A stretch of 64,000 nt of DNA from the NCBI GenBank assembly GCA_028023455.1, contig JAQFVV010012978.1, positions 62,001 to 126,000 of the forward strand. Direction: 5' to 3'. The notes under the pieces are model-generated. The model saw only the letters and a program-made list of their open reading frames with translations, had not been told where the DNA came from and ran no database searches. Of the stretch, positions 25,247 to 37,433 are shown in pieces. Both the position numbers and the translations under genes were made by a program. Source of the stretch: Epiperipatus broadwayi (lineage: Eukaryota > Onychophora > Udeonychophora > Euonychophora > Peripatidae). How positions within the stretch are numbered: position 1 is the stretch's first letter; each line of letters begins with the position of its first letter.

Positions 25247-26399
25247 AGACGGTTGTAGAGGCGCTACAATCACTGATTTGAATAAAATGTTAAAATTCCA
25301 CCAATAGCAAAAAATGTTAAATTTAGGAATGTTTTATATATATTTTATGAGATCCTTATCTAGTCGAATTGGTTTTTATGATTATAGACAGCTTCTAATG
25401 TATTTAATTTAAAAACAAAATCATACGGATCCTCAGAAATATATTATCTTTAGGTAAAAATGACTTTACTATCTCTTTTTCCACAGTTTCCAACAATTTA
25501 GGAATCACAAAAATAATAGAAACCAGACTATGATTATCAAGAAATAAAGAATCATTCTTTTCAAACATCTGGAAAACGATCCAGCTCTTAAGGAAAAATT
25601 TAATAAGTAAGAATAGATGGTAAATAATTAGTTATAAAATTTTAATCGTTTTTTTTTTATTATAATTCTTTTAAAGTTAATATTATAGGTTAATCTGTAG
25701 ATAGTAAATTCTACAGAAAGTGGAATTTATACAATTTGTAACCCCCCCCCCACATTTTTATCAAAATCTTCAAATCATCTGTCAAGCTTTTTAAGTAATA
25801 TTGTGAGATCTATATATTTCATATTTAGTTTTGTGTGTTATCCAATGATTTGTGAGTTTAAAAATGATTCAATTTTTTTTTTTTGTTTTATATTTATATG
25901 GAAAATATTTAAATTCTTAATTATGTCGTGGATGTAAAGATTTTTAATTTGAAATGTTACTTTTAAATACATATTCAAACATTTAATGATACCAATGCAG
26001 CTACATGTCCATTCAAATTTTGTAAAATGTGAATTATTATTTCCATAGCTTCATTTTCAAAAGTTTTTTTTTTTTTTTAATTTCCAACATGTTTTAAAAA
26101 CTTTTTTTGAGATTTAACTATCAGAACATTTTTTTTTTTTTTCACAATCGTTCAGAACAAATATTATTGTAATACTATATACCAATGAAGTCTGTTTCAG
26201 TTAGTCCACAAATGCAATGAAATGATTGTGGTTTAATTCTTTTGATTATATATAATTAACATTATTGTTTATTGTTGAAATTATAAAACATTTTTGCATA
26301 ATGCAATATATAAATATTAAAACATGTTCTTCAAACTTTTTATAAATGTAATTCTGAAATTTTTTTAATAACTCAATATTTGGACTTTCCAAACAGTTT
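25247..26399. other. AT-rich stretch, no gene
   Basis: A run of ten C lies at 25742-25751 and long T runs near 26066 and 26130. A faint hAT C-terminus-like phrase on the + strand near 25.6 kb was not accepted. Confidence 0.4.
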
Positions 26400-26910
26400 G
26401 TTATTTCTGTAGAAACTTAATTCCCACTGGTTGTATTAATTTCACTGCCAAAAATATAGTAAATTCGGTATTCCCCTTAATTACTCTAACACATGTTAGC
26501 AATTGGGCTGCATTTGTTCTCTCTATACTTTCATCAAGTGCTATGGAATAAAATTTATTTAGTTTTATAAATTGAACTTTAAATGATTGTTTAAATATTT
26601 TCTAAGATTTTTAATCCACAAGAAAATGGCTTTATCTTTAACTAATTCATAAGATATACAAGCACCAGAAGTGATAAAAGTGGTTGTGGTCCATGGACAT
26701 TGGATACCATAACTTACCACTTTACCAATGCACCAAAACATGGAGCAATTCTTCATATGATAGCTCTTCATAATAAGACAATTCTTTTGAATTTATTTTG
26801 TTCTTTTAGACACATAATTTCATTTACGTTAATTAAACATTTTCTGACAAATTCTCTATCTGAAAATGGTTGATTGATTTAATTATCTGAGAGCAACAAC
26901 AAAGTTTGTT
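26400..26910 (-). pseudogene. hAT-superfamily transposase relic (ZBED-like)
   Basis: On the minus strand the first recognisable phrase is REFVRKCLINVNEIMC (about 26.84 kb), matching the hAT pattern EF.K.CL.....I.C. After a gap with stops comes FYSIALDESIERTNAAQLL, followed by TCVRVIKG (about 26.55-26.45 kb). That is the hAT/ZBED pattern F.S.ALDES.D..D.AQL..F.RG. The ALDES aspartate is one of the catalytic residues of hAT transposases. Frame changes and stops show it is dead. No terminal repeats were located, so the element is not delimited. A short open frame at 26565-26771 in another frame is not the transposase itself. Confidence 0.7.
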
Positions 26911-27105
26911 TTTACAATAAATTCATTCTCAATATTTCATTTTGTAAAATCATATTGTTCTAACACCAAATTTTCATTTACAGATTCAAAGTTTTTCTAT
27001 TTATTTTTACTTATCAAAACAAAGCAATAATTGTAGTACTGTATTTTATATTAAAATGTTATTTTTATTTTATCTTCTATAAATAAAAAAAAACATTTTC
27101 GTCAA
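26911..27105. other. AT-rich spacer
   Basis: It may include more of the hAT relic (KTNFVVALR-like, minus strand near 26.9 kb), but nothing further could be supported. Confidence 0.4.
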
Positions 27106-27204
27106 GCGTTGGTGGTCGAGTGGTCAGTATAGCCGCATTACAAGCAGTTGTCCCAGGTTAGCGGGTTCGCTTCCTAGCCGATGCTATGACACATTAAAAA
27201 AAAA
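27106..27204 (+). mobile_element. tRNA-derived SINE, full length
   Basis: It starts GCGTTGGTGGTCGAGTGGTC. Box A-like (about 27112-27125) and box B-like GCGGGTTCGCTTCC (about 27160-27173) give an internal RNA polymerase III promoter of tRNA type. It ends CCGATGCTATGACA plus an A-run. At about 100 bases it is a very short SINE made essentially of a tRNA-like head and poly-A. No tail homologous to the RTE 3' end was seen. Confidence 0.85.
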
Positions 27205-27506
27205 CGATTTTCTTTACAAATGAATAAATGACTTTATTTTAAACTTATTCATCGCTGACAATGAAAAGTTGATTTTCTACCTCTATTTTTCATGTTTTAT
27301 TCATATCTATATTAAAGACAATAAACACTAGGTCATGAAATTTATTGAACAGTGTAAATATGCCCATACTAATATTGTTTTTTTTTTTATTACGACCACT
27401 GCACGACCATTTCATAACGTTTAATAATGTTTGGAAATGTGAAAATGTGCAGCGCATTGTCTGTTACAATATAAATGCAAAATAATGCAGAATGTTGTCT
27501 TGCATT

Positions 27507-27550
27507 GGGGGTGGGGGGGGGGGCGCCTGGGGGGGGGGTGGGGGTGGGGT
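27507..27550 (+). repeat. G-rich, G-quadruplex-capable tract
   Basis: Runs of 5, 11, 11, 5 and 4 G are separated by one to five bases. In a strongly AT-rich window this stands out and satisfies the usual four-G-run pattern for quadruplex formation. The Gly/Trp-rich frame across it is an artefact. Confidence 0.85.
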
Positions 27551-28160
27551 TCCGCCGCTAAAAAAATAATAATAATGCAGAATGTTTGGCCATTGACCAA
27601 TAGAGATTTGTTATTTTGGTTTACTTTTATAATTTTGTTTATAAATAATAATTTGGATATTTTAATATGATCTAATCATTATTTATAGAGATCACATGAG
27701 AATATACCAAAGATAATGTTCAACTTCTTGACTATAGTTTCTCCATCACTATCTTAATCCTTGCTTTAATAAATAGCTTTTTTAATACTGTGTCAATTTG
27801 ATGTGCAATTTATTTTTATCTAGCTAAGTAAATTTTCAATTTTATTTATAATACAACTTTTTTAATTTATTGATAACAGCATAAGCCTTTTTTAAAACAT
27901 TGTACGTTTTGCAAGTAAAAAATTCAATACTGCCTAATATTATACTAGGAATGATAATAAAATAGAAAATCATATAACATTAAAATACTAATCAGAAATT
28001 TTTTTACTAAAATTCTTTCGCAGTTATGTTTCTATTAACAAACAGACTTTCTCAACTGAAATTCAACCAGAAATAAATTATAAATGTATATAATGTTAAT
28101 AAAATTTTGTTTTCTAGCTAGTATTTAATGTTGTATGGTTTTCTATTTTATTTCTTCAGA
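27551..28160. other. AT-rich non-coding stretch
   Basis: Nothing was recognised. Confidence 0.5.
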
Positions 28161-28563
<403 letters not shown>

Positions 28564-29048
28564 TGTACCGGTCAAAATAGTATGCTCACTTAACAAGATT
28601 CAAATCCTAAGCAAAAGTACCTCGAATCCGATCATGCTTGAGATACACAGGTCTGGAGCAATCCTGAATTCTAACCTATTTGCCTATTCTTCGAATCTCT
28701 GACCCAATGAACAACAATCCTAATGACACAGTAAAATTATTTTAAATCCATGCCCAGAAGCAAAGTGGTAAAGCATAAGATCAGACTGATGATGATGATC
28801 GAGGTCAGAGTAGTCCAGGAATTACATTTATTATAGTTATTTATTCACTAATGCTAAGCTATTAGCTAAAGAAAATAGTTTTAAATATTAACTAGAAAAT
28901 AATAATTCAAAAACGACAAACCAGGATTTACATGAAAATATATATATATATATAATAAATGTAGAAAACGCATATATATATTACAAATCCATTTACTTCT
29001 GTTTCTAATCACGACTCTATCCTTTTTTCTTTTCAAAAATATACAGTA
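28564..29048. other. non-coding stretch with tRNA-like phrases
   Basis: Just after the GATA tract, AAGATTCAAATCC and ACCTCGAATCCGA recall a box B, but no tRNA fold or SINE end could be shown. Confidence 0.35.
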
Positions 29049-29130
29049 CATATAGCCATATAATTCTATAATTAAAACCACTTCTTTTCTTTCCAAAAAC
29101 TTTATTTGATATATATATATCCACTTATTT

Positions 29131-29172
29131 CCAACGTTTCGACTATCTTTACTCTGTAGTCATTTTCAAGGA
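29131..29172 (-). ncRNA. hammerhead-like relic in left arm of family E
   Basis: On the minus strand it reads AAAAUGA, a CUAC/AUAG-type stem II, then UCGAAACGUU. GAAA and the stem III-like ACGU are present, but the first box has lost CUG. Listed as a relic only. Confidence 0.4.
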
Positions 29173-29763
29173 TCTAGAAAAAACATTACATTATAATTAA
29201 ACTTCACATAATAAAACAAAAACAAAAAAATAATCAAAAACAATATAAAGCATATAAACCCCATAAAATTTAAAAATAAATAAAATACATTAAAATCAAT
29301 TAAATTAAAAACACAAAACATACACCACACTTACTTGACTCCCTTCTCAAAAAACTTTCCCTTTTTACATTTTTTTTATCCAAAAAACCAATTGTTACAA
29401 TAAAAAACTTATTTCCTTTTTCTTTCTTATATACTTCAAAAATGAATTTATTTCCAAAAATAATTCTTTATTCATGTCTTATCCAATTCTATTTAAAACA
29501 AGTTTATATCTTTTTATATATAAACTCTCTTTTACCATTCTTTCTTTATACAATGTTAAAATGTTGGAGGGGGTTAGATTGTATAAAGAAAGAATGGTAA
29601 AAGAGAGTTCATATATAAAAAGATATAAACCTGTTTTAAATAGAATTGGATAAGACATGAATAAAGAATTATTTTTGGAAATAAATTCATTTTTGAAGTA
29701 TATAAGAAAGAAAAAGGAAATAAGTTTTTTATTGTAACAATTGGTTTTTTGGATAAAAAAAAT

Positions 29764-29868
29764 GTTGTTAGCCGAGAGGTATCGCAGCCGCCATGCAAGC
29801 AAGTAGTTGGTTGCAGACGGGTGTGGGTTCGCGTCCCGGCAGATGCTATGACATATGAAAAAAAAAAG
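29764..29868 (+). mobile_element. tRNA-derived SINE inserted in the right arm
   Basis: GTTAGCCGAGAGG (box A side), GGGTTCGCGTCCCGG (box B side), GATGCTATGACATATG and a run of ten A match the other SINEs. The left arm of the surrounding inverted repeat lacks it: the empty sequence reads TAAAAAAAATGTAAAAAGGG (29354-29393, complement). The insertion is thus precisely bounded and younger than the fold-back. Confidence 0.9.
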
Positions 29869-30058
29869 GGAAAGTTTTTTGAGAAGGGAGTCAAGTAAGT
29901 GTGGTGTATGTTTTGTGTTTTTAATTTAATTGATTTTAATGTATTTTATTTATTTTTAAATTTTATGGGGTTTATATGCTTTATATTGTTTTTGATTATT
30001 TTTGTTTTTTTTTGGTTTTATTATGTGAAGTTTGTTTATAATGTAATGTTTTTTCTAG

Positions 30059-30101
30059 ATCCTTGAAAATGACTATAGAGTAAAGATAGTCGAAACGTTG
30101 G
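30059..30101 (+). ncRNA. hammerhead-like relic in right arm of family E
   Basis: Mirror of the left-arm motif: GAAAAUGA, stem CUAU/AUAG, then UCGAAACGUUGG. The arms differ by a single base in stem II (C/T). The core box is degenerate. Confidence 0.4.
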
Positions 30102-30186
30102 AAATAAGTGGATATATATATACATCAAATAAAGTTTTTGAAAAGAAAAGAAGTGGTTTTAATTATAGAATTATATGGATATATAT

Positions 30187-32034
30187 TACAAAAGATTAAG
30201 AAAACATATGTATATTTTACCAACTAGTTTCACGCTTGGGACAATATTATTTATTTACAAGACTTGGGAATTTGTTGTATAAAATCTCCTCTATCACTCA
30301 TTTAATAAATACAATTTTACAGATACAATTTTATAGTGTTTTATAACTTGTGCGGAGTTGATAAGCTAATTCAAGAAAACTTTTGCTACGAAACATCGTG
30401 GATGCTGAAAATAAATATAAAAGATCGTGACAGTTTTAACAGTAAATGATTTATTTGATAATGGGCAAAATATATGATTTCAATCATGTATTTCTTAGGA
30501 GAACCATTATTTATACTTTTATTCGCATTGTTCGGCAAAGACGTCTTTTAGAAATAAGAAACAAACAATGTGCTTTATTTACAAGAGTAAGTTATGCAAT
30601 CATTAATATAAATTAGATTTACATCTATGAGAATCGATAACAGTTTTTAAAAGAAAGCAGCTTAACTCAATGAACTAAATGTATTTTTATGAAATGAATC
30701 ATTATCTTTAACACATTATTGCAACTTACTAAAGTTAGGCAGAACGCAGAGTAACAGTACTAGCATACAATAACGAAATACGGCCTCATGGTGATTGTGG
30801 ATATTTTATCATTTTAAAAAAATATTTGAAATGAACTTAGACTGGATATGTCCACACATTCTGGCAGAGTGATATCAAAAGGAGAGGCTGAGTTTGAGAG
30901 CTCAGATCTGGATATGCTGTCATTCATAGCATATAAACCTCATATTTTACGTTCCACAGGAAGTATCATCCCTGATTACAAACGATTTTGAAAAGTAGGG
31001 TGGGAGCTTTAGACGTTCCCAATGACTAAACAATCGAAAAATGGAGAAGATAAAATATCAGAATAAAGGAAATGTATGCCAGCAATGTTATTGGACATGA
31101 ATATAATTTTATAACATAATTTTCATATAATATTATTTTAGAACTTGGAAATTGTCTAACCTCTTGCGCAATAATCTGTTTTTCAATTCTGAGTCATTTA
31201 ACAAATCATAATGAATAATAACTTTTATTTATATTACTAAGATAATAAAATTTATATTTGAATTCGATATATGTATTAATTAAAGAATTAGCCCTCCGGG
31301 TGATGGTAAGAAAAGGTAGAATTTTATATTAGGTGTCACAATCTTTTATAAAGGCAACTAAACAACAAAATAAAATAAGCATCCACAATAAAATACTTTT
31401 AGGTATACAACCAGCCTAGCAATGATTTCTATTTTAAATAAGCAAATGAATATAATTTTACTAATGAATTTAATTAAAGTCGTGAGATTGATTGATACCA
31501 ACATATTAGAGAAAATAATATATATATTAAACAAAATAAGTTGTATACATTTAATTGAGTCGCATAAAGTTATATAAACATACATTAAGCGTGAAAGCAA
31601 ACATATATTTAGAATTACATAAGTATTAATAAAGGATTATACAGAGAGAGTTTACGCGCAAAACTAGCAAAACATCATAAATGGAACTATGACTTAATTT
31701 AGCTACAAATTATAAATCACCCGTGAATGTTCATATTAAGGCAGCTCTAAATTACATAATTTTACCTAATATATCAGCATAGTGGCAGGCAGGTAGGTTG
31801 GCAATTCTTCATCATCTCATATGGCTGGTCAGATGGAATTTTGATGGCTGATGGACAATTCTCCGAGAGAAAAGGAGAGGCGGACGGTTCCACTACTGAC
31901 ACTCCATTGCACTAAACTTCTCTTGACTTCTTAAATGATGGTCTGGCAACACGTTTTGAATCAGGAACGTAAAAGTAACTGACTGATCAAGCGAAAGTAA
32001 CTAACTGATTTATCAAGTAACTAACTTATTAAGT
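30187..32034. other. stretch without recognised gene, less AT-rich at 31.8-32.0 kb
   Basis: No coding gene was assigned. The interval 31770-31960 is richer in GC and lies downstream, on the minus strand, of the candidate promoter at 32.05 kb. It could be a transcribed leader ending near a splice-donor-like TTAGGTAAAA at about 31.76 kb (minus strand). This is speculative. Confidence 0.35.
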
Positions 32035-32044
32035 GAAAATCACC

Positions 32045-32080
32045 GACTGACTTTAAAAGGTCTTATGGGCTCTTTTTATA
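32045..32080 (-). promoter_or_regulatory. candidate TATA box plus initiator, minus strand
   Basis: On the minus strand TATAAAAAG (about 32080-32072) is followed 32 bases later by an initiator-like TCAGTC (32050-32045), the classic spacing. Downstream come three spaced copies of a TCAGTTAGTTAC-like phrase. This would suit an LTR or a host promoter. No transcript evidence is available. Confidence 0.35.
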
Positions 32081-33085
<1,005 letters not shown>

Positions 33086-33104
33086 GAAAAAATGTCTATA
33101 CAAA

Positions 33105-33335
33105 TAATTATTGTAATAAAAATAATAAAGTATAATAGTGATAATATATATTTTATAAATAACTTTAATAAACTGAAGAAGTACTTTCAACTAATTTCTT
33201 AATCTTCTTCAAGTGAAAACTATTTTGAAGAAGGTTAAGAAATGAACTGAAAGTACTTTTGTGACTTATTATAGTTATTTTTAAAATATATTATTACCAT
33301 AATATTTATTATTTTATTACAATTTTATTATCTGT
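33105..33335. repeat. inverted repeat abutting the tetranucleotide tract
   Basis: The left arm (about 33105-33212) and right arm (about 33225-33335) pair over roughly 105 bases. The inner 32 bases are nearly perfect (GTACTTTCAACTAATTTC against GAAATGAACTGAAAGTAC), with a loop of about 12. The outer parts pair AT-rich sequence. No coding content was seen. Confidence 0.7.
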
Positions 33336-34254
33336 ATATTTATTTTTAAAAAAATTTTTATAATTATAAAAATTTTAACAAAATCGAAGTTCACAATCGT
33401 TATATTTAATTTACTTTTTTTATTCTTTAGAAACAATCCACAGCATAATACCTATTTCTAAGATGAATGGTTTCTTTAGATAAAAATGATCCAACTTTAT
33501 AAGTTTTGCACAACAATTTAAGCAGAAAAATATATTACAGAATAATAATAAGCCTGCATTATTTTCAATTTATTATTATAGTCTTTTGTATAATAAGTTA
33601 AAAATTATACAAATTTTAATTAATCCCATTGCAAAACAATTATTTCTCTAACAGATCTTCAAAAGTAAGCAATCTTGTCAGTCAACTGCCAATTGGTTAA
33701 GATTTAACTAGTATTTTATTTTATTTTGTGATTAATTGACTATTTGGCTGACTATACACAGCCTGTATAAAAAAAAATCACAAATCTGCTTTTAATCTCC
33801 CAAAGTATTCTAGATTCATTAACTTAGATTCAAATCCCAAGTTTTAGTTAATATGTCACAAGGCTTTTTAACTGCTGAATAGAAATTTCTTGTAGCACCT
33901 TACGAATAATCATGAGTGTTTTTTTTTTGCTTACTGAATTTACAATTTAATACCACCAAGTCCTCATTCTTCACTTCTTTATACATTATGTTTTTTTTTA
34001 TGATTACGATTAAGCAATTATAAAATAACATGTTAAATTCTCTCTCTATTTTCCAAATTGAAAGTTTCAAAGTCTGCAAGATAGCAAAATAAATCATTTG
34101 ACAAAGTGAAAGTATAAAAAATTGAATTAAAAAATTGAAAAACATTACTTATTGCAGAAATCATTTTCTCTTAATGTGAAAATGACTATAGAAGATTTAT
34201 TGGAAGACTTTCATGTAGATAAAAATTCATCTTATACTGAATTATATACGGTAT
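33336..34254. other. AT-rich non-coding stretch
   Basis: No supported feature. The minus-strand frame at 33900-34145 shows no domain pattern. Confidence 0.45.
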
Positions 34255-34335
34255 ATGAGCTCAGACTTTCACATGACTTACTGCTCTCCACTCTATTTCA
34301 TAAACTGATACGCTTGAACACATATATGTCAAAAA

Positions 34336-34412
34336 GATAAATAATCTCTAATATACATATTTCATGCTAAACCAGAAATCATCAGTTGGTCCAGTTGGTC
34401 CAGATTATCATC
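34336..34412 (-). ncRNA. type I hammerhead ribozyme, family A, with duplicated stem I segment
   Basis: The minus strand has CUGAUGA (complement of 34379-34385) and GAAA (complement of 34360-34363), stem III AUAUGUAU, and a 3' stem I strand weakened to UUAGAGAU. The 5' stem I strand contains CUGGACCAA twice in tandem, a 9-base duplication that enlarges the helix. Confidence 0.65.
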
Positions 34413-34915
34413 TCCACAATTATATACAATAAGTGCTCATATATATATATTAAGACAGCTAATCTTCATATATTAATGGACAGGCTTCAATCCACTCCAT
34501 CCTCCAACTCTTCAGCCATCCATTTATCTTTTCATATAGCAGTGTTATGAGATAGAGTGGAGAGCAGTGGGTCATGTGAAAGTCTATGCTCATATACCCT
34601 ATATATTGCATATATTAATACAAGTATATAATAAGCCTGTATTTTAGTTATTACATAGTAGAGATTTCTGCCCATCCTCGTATTTGCATTAAATGGATTA
34701 TGTCCTGTACATGAGGGGTCAGATTGACTTTAGGTCAACATGGGTGTGATGACAATCACAACCTCAAGGTGGCTTTTGAGTGTTCCATCATCAGATTTTT
34801 AATTGGATGGCTGGTTGAAGAGTTGGAGTGTAGAGTGGATTGGAGCCTGTCCATTAAAATATGAAGATTGGCTATCTTAATATATATCTGAGCACTTATT
34901 GCATATATGTGTGGA

Positions 34916-34983
34916 GATGATAATCTGGACCAACTGATGATTGCTGGTTTAACATGAAATATGTATATTGGTGATTATTTATC
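34916..34983 (+). ncRNA. type I hammerhead ribozyme, family A
   Basis: CUGAUGA at 34934-34940 and GAAA at 34956-34959. Stem I GAUAAUC...ACCAA pairs with UUGGU-GAUUAUU. Stem III is AUAUGUAU. Stem II UGCU/AACA carries one mismatch (C against A). The boxes are intact. Confidence 0.75.
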
Positions 34984-35110
34984 TTTTCAACATATATGTA
35001 TTCAAGTGTATCAGTGTTATGAGATAGAGTGGAGAGTGGTGGGTCATGCAAAAGTCTGTGCTCATATACCCTATATATTACATATATTGATACAGATATA
35101 TAATAAGCCT

Positions 35111-36719
35111 GTATTTCACATACTGCATTATTATTATTACATCATACTGGCATTTTTTCTACTGTACAAAATCTTCAATACCATCAACTTATTATAAGTA
35201 CAGATTAAATTTAAAACTAAAACTTTACAAAAATAAAATGGTAAAGGAAAGATTAACATTACTTGAGCTTATAAATATCAATAATATCATTTAACTTCAA
35301 CTTATTCATTACTGTTTCAGCAGTGTATGTTTTTTTTTGCTACCTTTATACCATCTATTGTATGCTTTAGTAACTAATAAATGTCTGATGATTGTGCTTA
35401 ATAAATACATATTCATTTTTTAAACCAAAAGCTTGACAATAGTCTGAAGATACTGGATAAAACAGCACAGGTTAGGGATTTATTAAGTAATAGCAACTGG
35501 CATCTATTAAATACCAAAGATTATAGTAGGTGGCATAGACATGTGAAGAAAAAAATACTTAGGAATACCAGAGAACACTATCAGAATTTACCTAGATGAC
35601 AGTGAAGAGTTGTAATCAAAGAGGTACAACAAGCTTTTTTGTCTATTCAATTGCTAAATTAATATGAAAAAGAGACAGTATTATGAAAGTAAGAAAATGA
35701 GGATTATTTATTTGAACTATAAAATGTTATTGCATATATACATCTGTCAATTTATCCAAACTAAAATATTGTTAAGACATGCAGTAGTGCAAACAGTTTA
35801 AAAACAATGTTATGAATTACATTTTTTGAAGATGAATCCTGTAATTAAAATTGGACTGAATGTTTTCTTGCATTCTATGTTTAGTTTTAGTGTTTTTTAA
35901 AACTGGCCACATTTAAAAACATAAACATTTACGGAGAAAAGAAAAAAGCAAAGTGTGATGCAATTAAAACTTTCTTATATGGACTACAACTTTCGATTGA
36001 AAAGAGTATTTCTACTTCCAAAAAGCAATTTTAAATGTTCATGATTGGGAAATTTATTGTACATAGATATCAACCTGCGCTCATATTTACAAAAAGAAAA
36101 AAAAACAACTTAAGGAAACCGATGAAACTATATATAAAACAAATTTAGACCTAACAATTGAAGGCTTGAAATAATTTTGAATTATTTGCAAAATGTTACT
36201 TGTTTTGTTAAACAAAATGAATTACATTCTGATTGAAAACGTATCGCATTCTAACAAAATATTTAGGTTTTTTTACAGTGATATAATATTCATATTTAAA
36301 TTACAACATACAAATATATTAAAGTGGGAATTTCACTAAAACATATAATTACAGTACATATCACAAATAAAAGAGAAGAAATACTTTAAATGGTACTTAA
36401 TAATAATCGGTGGAAGCTGAAAGGGAATGCAATGTTTGAAAATCTGAAAATTTTTCTAATTAAAAATACTAAATTGATAAATTATAGACTTCGAGAATTG
36501 AACAAAATATATAAGGATCATCATTAAAATAATGCTTTGTATATGTTTAAATGAGGTAAATGCGTGTGTGTGCAAAAATAACATATAAATACTATCATAT
36601 CCTTAGCTAGCTATAAAAATTGACTTAGAAGTTATTAGTTTAGCAATAATTCATTATGTAAAACTTACTTAAGAGTTATAAGTATCACATGATAATTTCT
36701 TATGCTTGCTTATGACTGT
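35111..36719. other. AT-rich non-coding stretch
   Basis: No gene or repeat was recognised. It separates family A copy 3 from the family B array. Confidence 0.45.
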
Positions 36720-36825
36720 TATTAAACAGGCAAAACTCACTATAGGTATTGCCACACACAGCAACCTAGAGTAATCAATTGATGCCAGAAGGCTTGTACA
36801 TAAAATCCCCATCTAGTGCCTAGTC

Positions 36826-36884
36826 ATCCAATATCCCCAGACTAGTTTCTGGCTGATGATCTTCAGCAGTGAGGAGCCTTGAAT
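36826..36884 (-). ncRNA. hammerhead ribozyme, family B, core mutated
   Basis: Minus strand: stem I UCCUCA pairs with UGGGGA and AUUCAA with UUGGAU. The first box reads CUGCUGA (A6 changed). GAAA is followed by stem III ACUAGU and the preferred cleavage triplet GUC. One invariant position is lost. Confidence 0.65.
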
Positions 36885-37374
36885 CTGAGAGCACTGCACC
36901 TAGATATTAGGATCTAATGCAATCCTCTAGCAGCCACCTTTTATCTCCACTTAATTACAAAACTATAAGTCTTAAATTGAAAACCCCTTAATAGTTTCAA
37001 TCCAAGCTCACCAGCTTATACAGTCATATATGTCTGAACTCTTTAGTTCTTTAATAACCATAGCCACCAATATCCTATAACTGTTCAATAACAGTTATAA
37101 GCAAGCATAAGAAATGATGATGTGATATTTATTGGCTTAAAACCAATCCTGCATAATAGGATATTGGTGACTATGGTTATTAAAGAATCAAAGACACCAA
37201 AATGTATGGGTACTGAACTGAGTTCAGACCTATATGACTATACAAGCTGGTGAGCTTGGATTGAAAATATTAAGGTGTTTTCAATTTAAGACATAGTTTT
37301 GTAGTTAAGTGGAGATAAAAGGTGGCTGCTAGAGGGTTGCATTAGATCCTAAGATCTAAGTGCAATGCTCTCAG

Positions 37375-37433
37375 ATCCAAGGCTCCTCACTAATGAAGGC
37401 CACAAGCCAGAAATTAGTCTGGGGATATTGGAT
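37375..37433 (+). ncRNA. hammerhead ribozyme, family B, core mutated
   Basis: AUCCAAGGCUCCUCA, then CUAAUGA (G5 changed), stem II GGC/GCC around CACAA, GAAA, stem III AUUAGU, cleavage triplet GUC, then UGGGGAUAUUGGAU. Stem I pairs in two blocks, UCCUCA/UGGGGA and AUCCAA/UUGGAU. Confidence 0.65.

Larger units (their letters stand above)
29049..30186. mobile_element. near-perfect fold-back element (family E), Penelope-like ends
   Basis: The left arm 29049-29554 and right arm 29578-30186 are reverse complements with few mismatches, separated by only about 23 bases. The right arm is about 103 bases longer because of a SINE. Outer ends share ATAGAATTATATGG and AAGTGGTTTTAATTATAG. Each arm carries the phrase CGAAACGTTGG next to a GACTA...TAGTC stem, as in the termini of Penelope-like elements. 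No coding region remains. The high arm identity suggests a recent origin or maintenance by gene conversion. Confidence 0.8.
34255..35110. mobile_element. ribozyme fold-back element, family A copy 3
   Basis: The left inverted unit (about 34255-34500) ends in GAGCTCAGACTTTCACATG on its outer side. A deleted direct unit (about 34501-34620) retains only TCTTTTCATATAGCAGTGTT and GTCATGTGAAAGTCT. A complete direct unit (about 34640-35110) follows. The middle holds TTGACTTTAGGTCAACATGG and CATCATCAGATTTTTAATTG, shared with copy 2. Two hammerhead motifs are present. The 60-80-codon frames here are chance. Confidence 0.75.

Noticed and set aside
25590-25640. LENDPALKEKFNK on the plus strand as a hAT C-terminus
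   Set aside because: Only one short phrase, opposite in strand to the hAT relic, and no other domain in line.
27485-27670. Gly/Trp-rich small frame
   Set aside because: Produced by the G-rich tract; no start context or homology.
28781-28806. CTGATGATGATGATC as another hammerhead box
   Set aside because: No GAAA at the right distance and no stem I partner; it is a short GAT repeat.
29479-29894. Two overlapping frames of about 106 codons on the minus strand
   Set aside because: They cross the centre of the inverted repeat and the SINE insertion; sequence palindromy, not coding, explains them.
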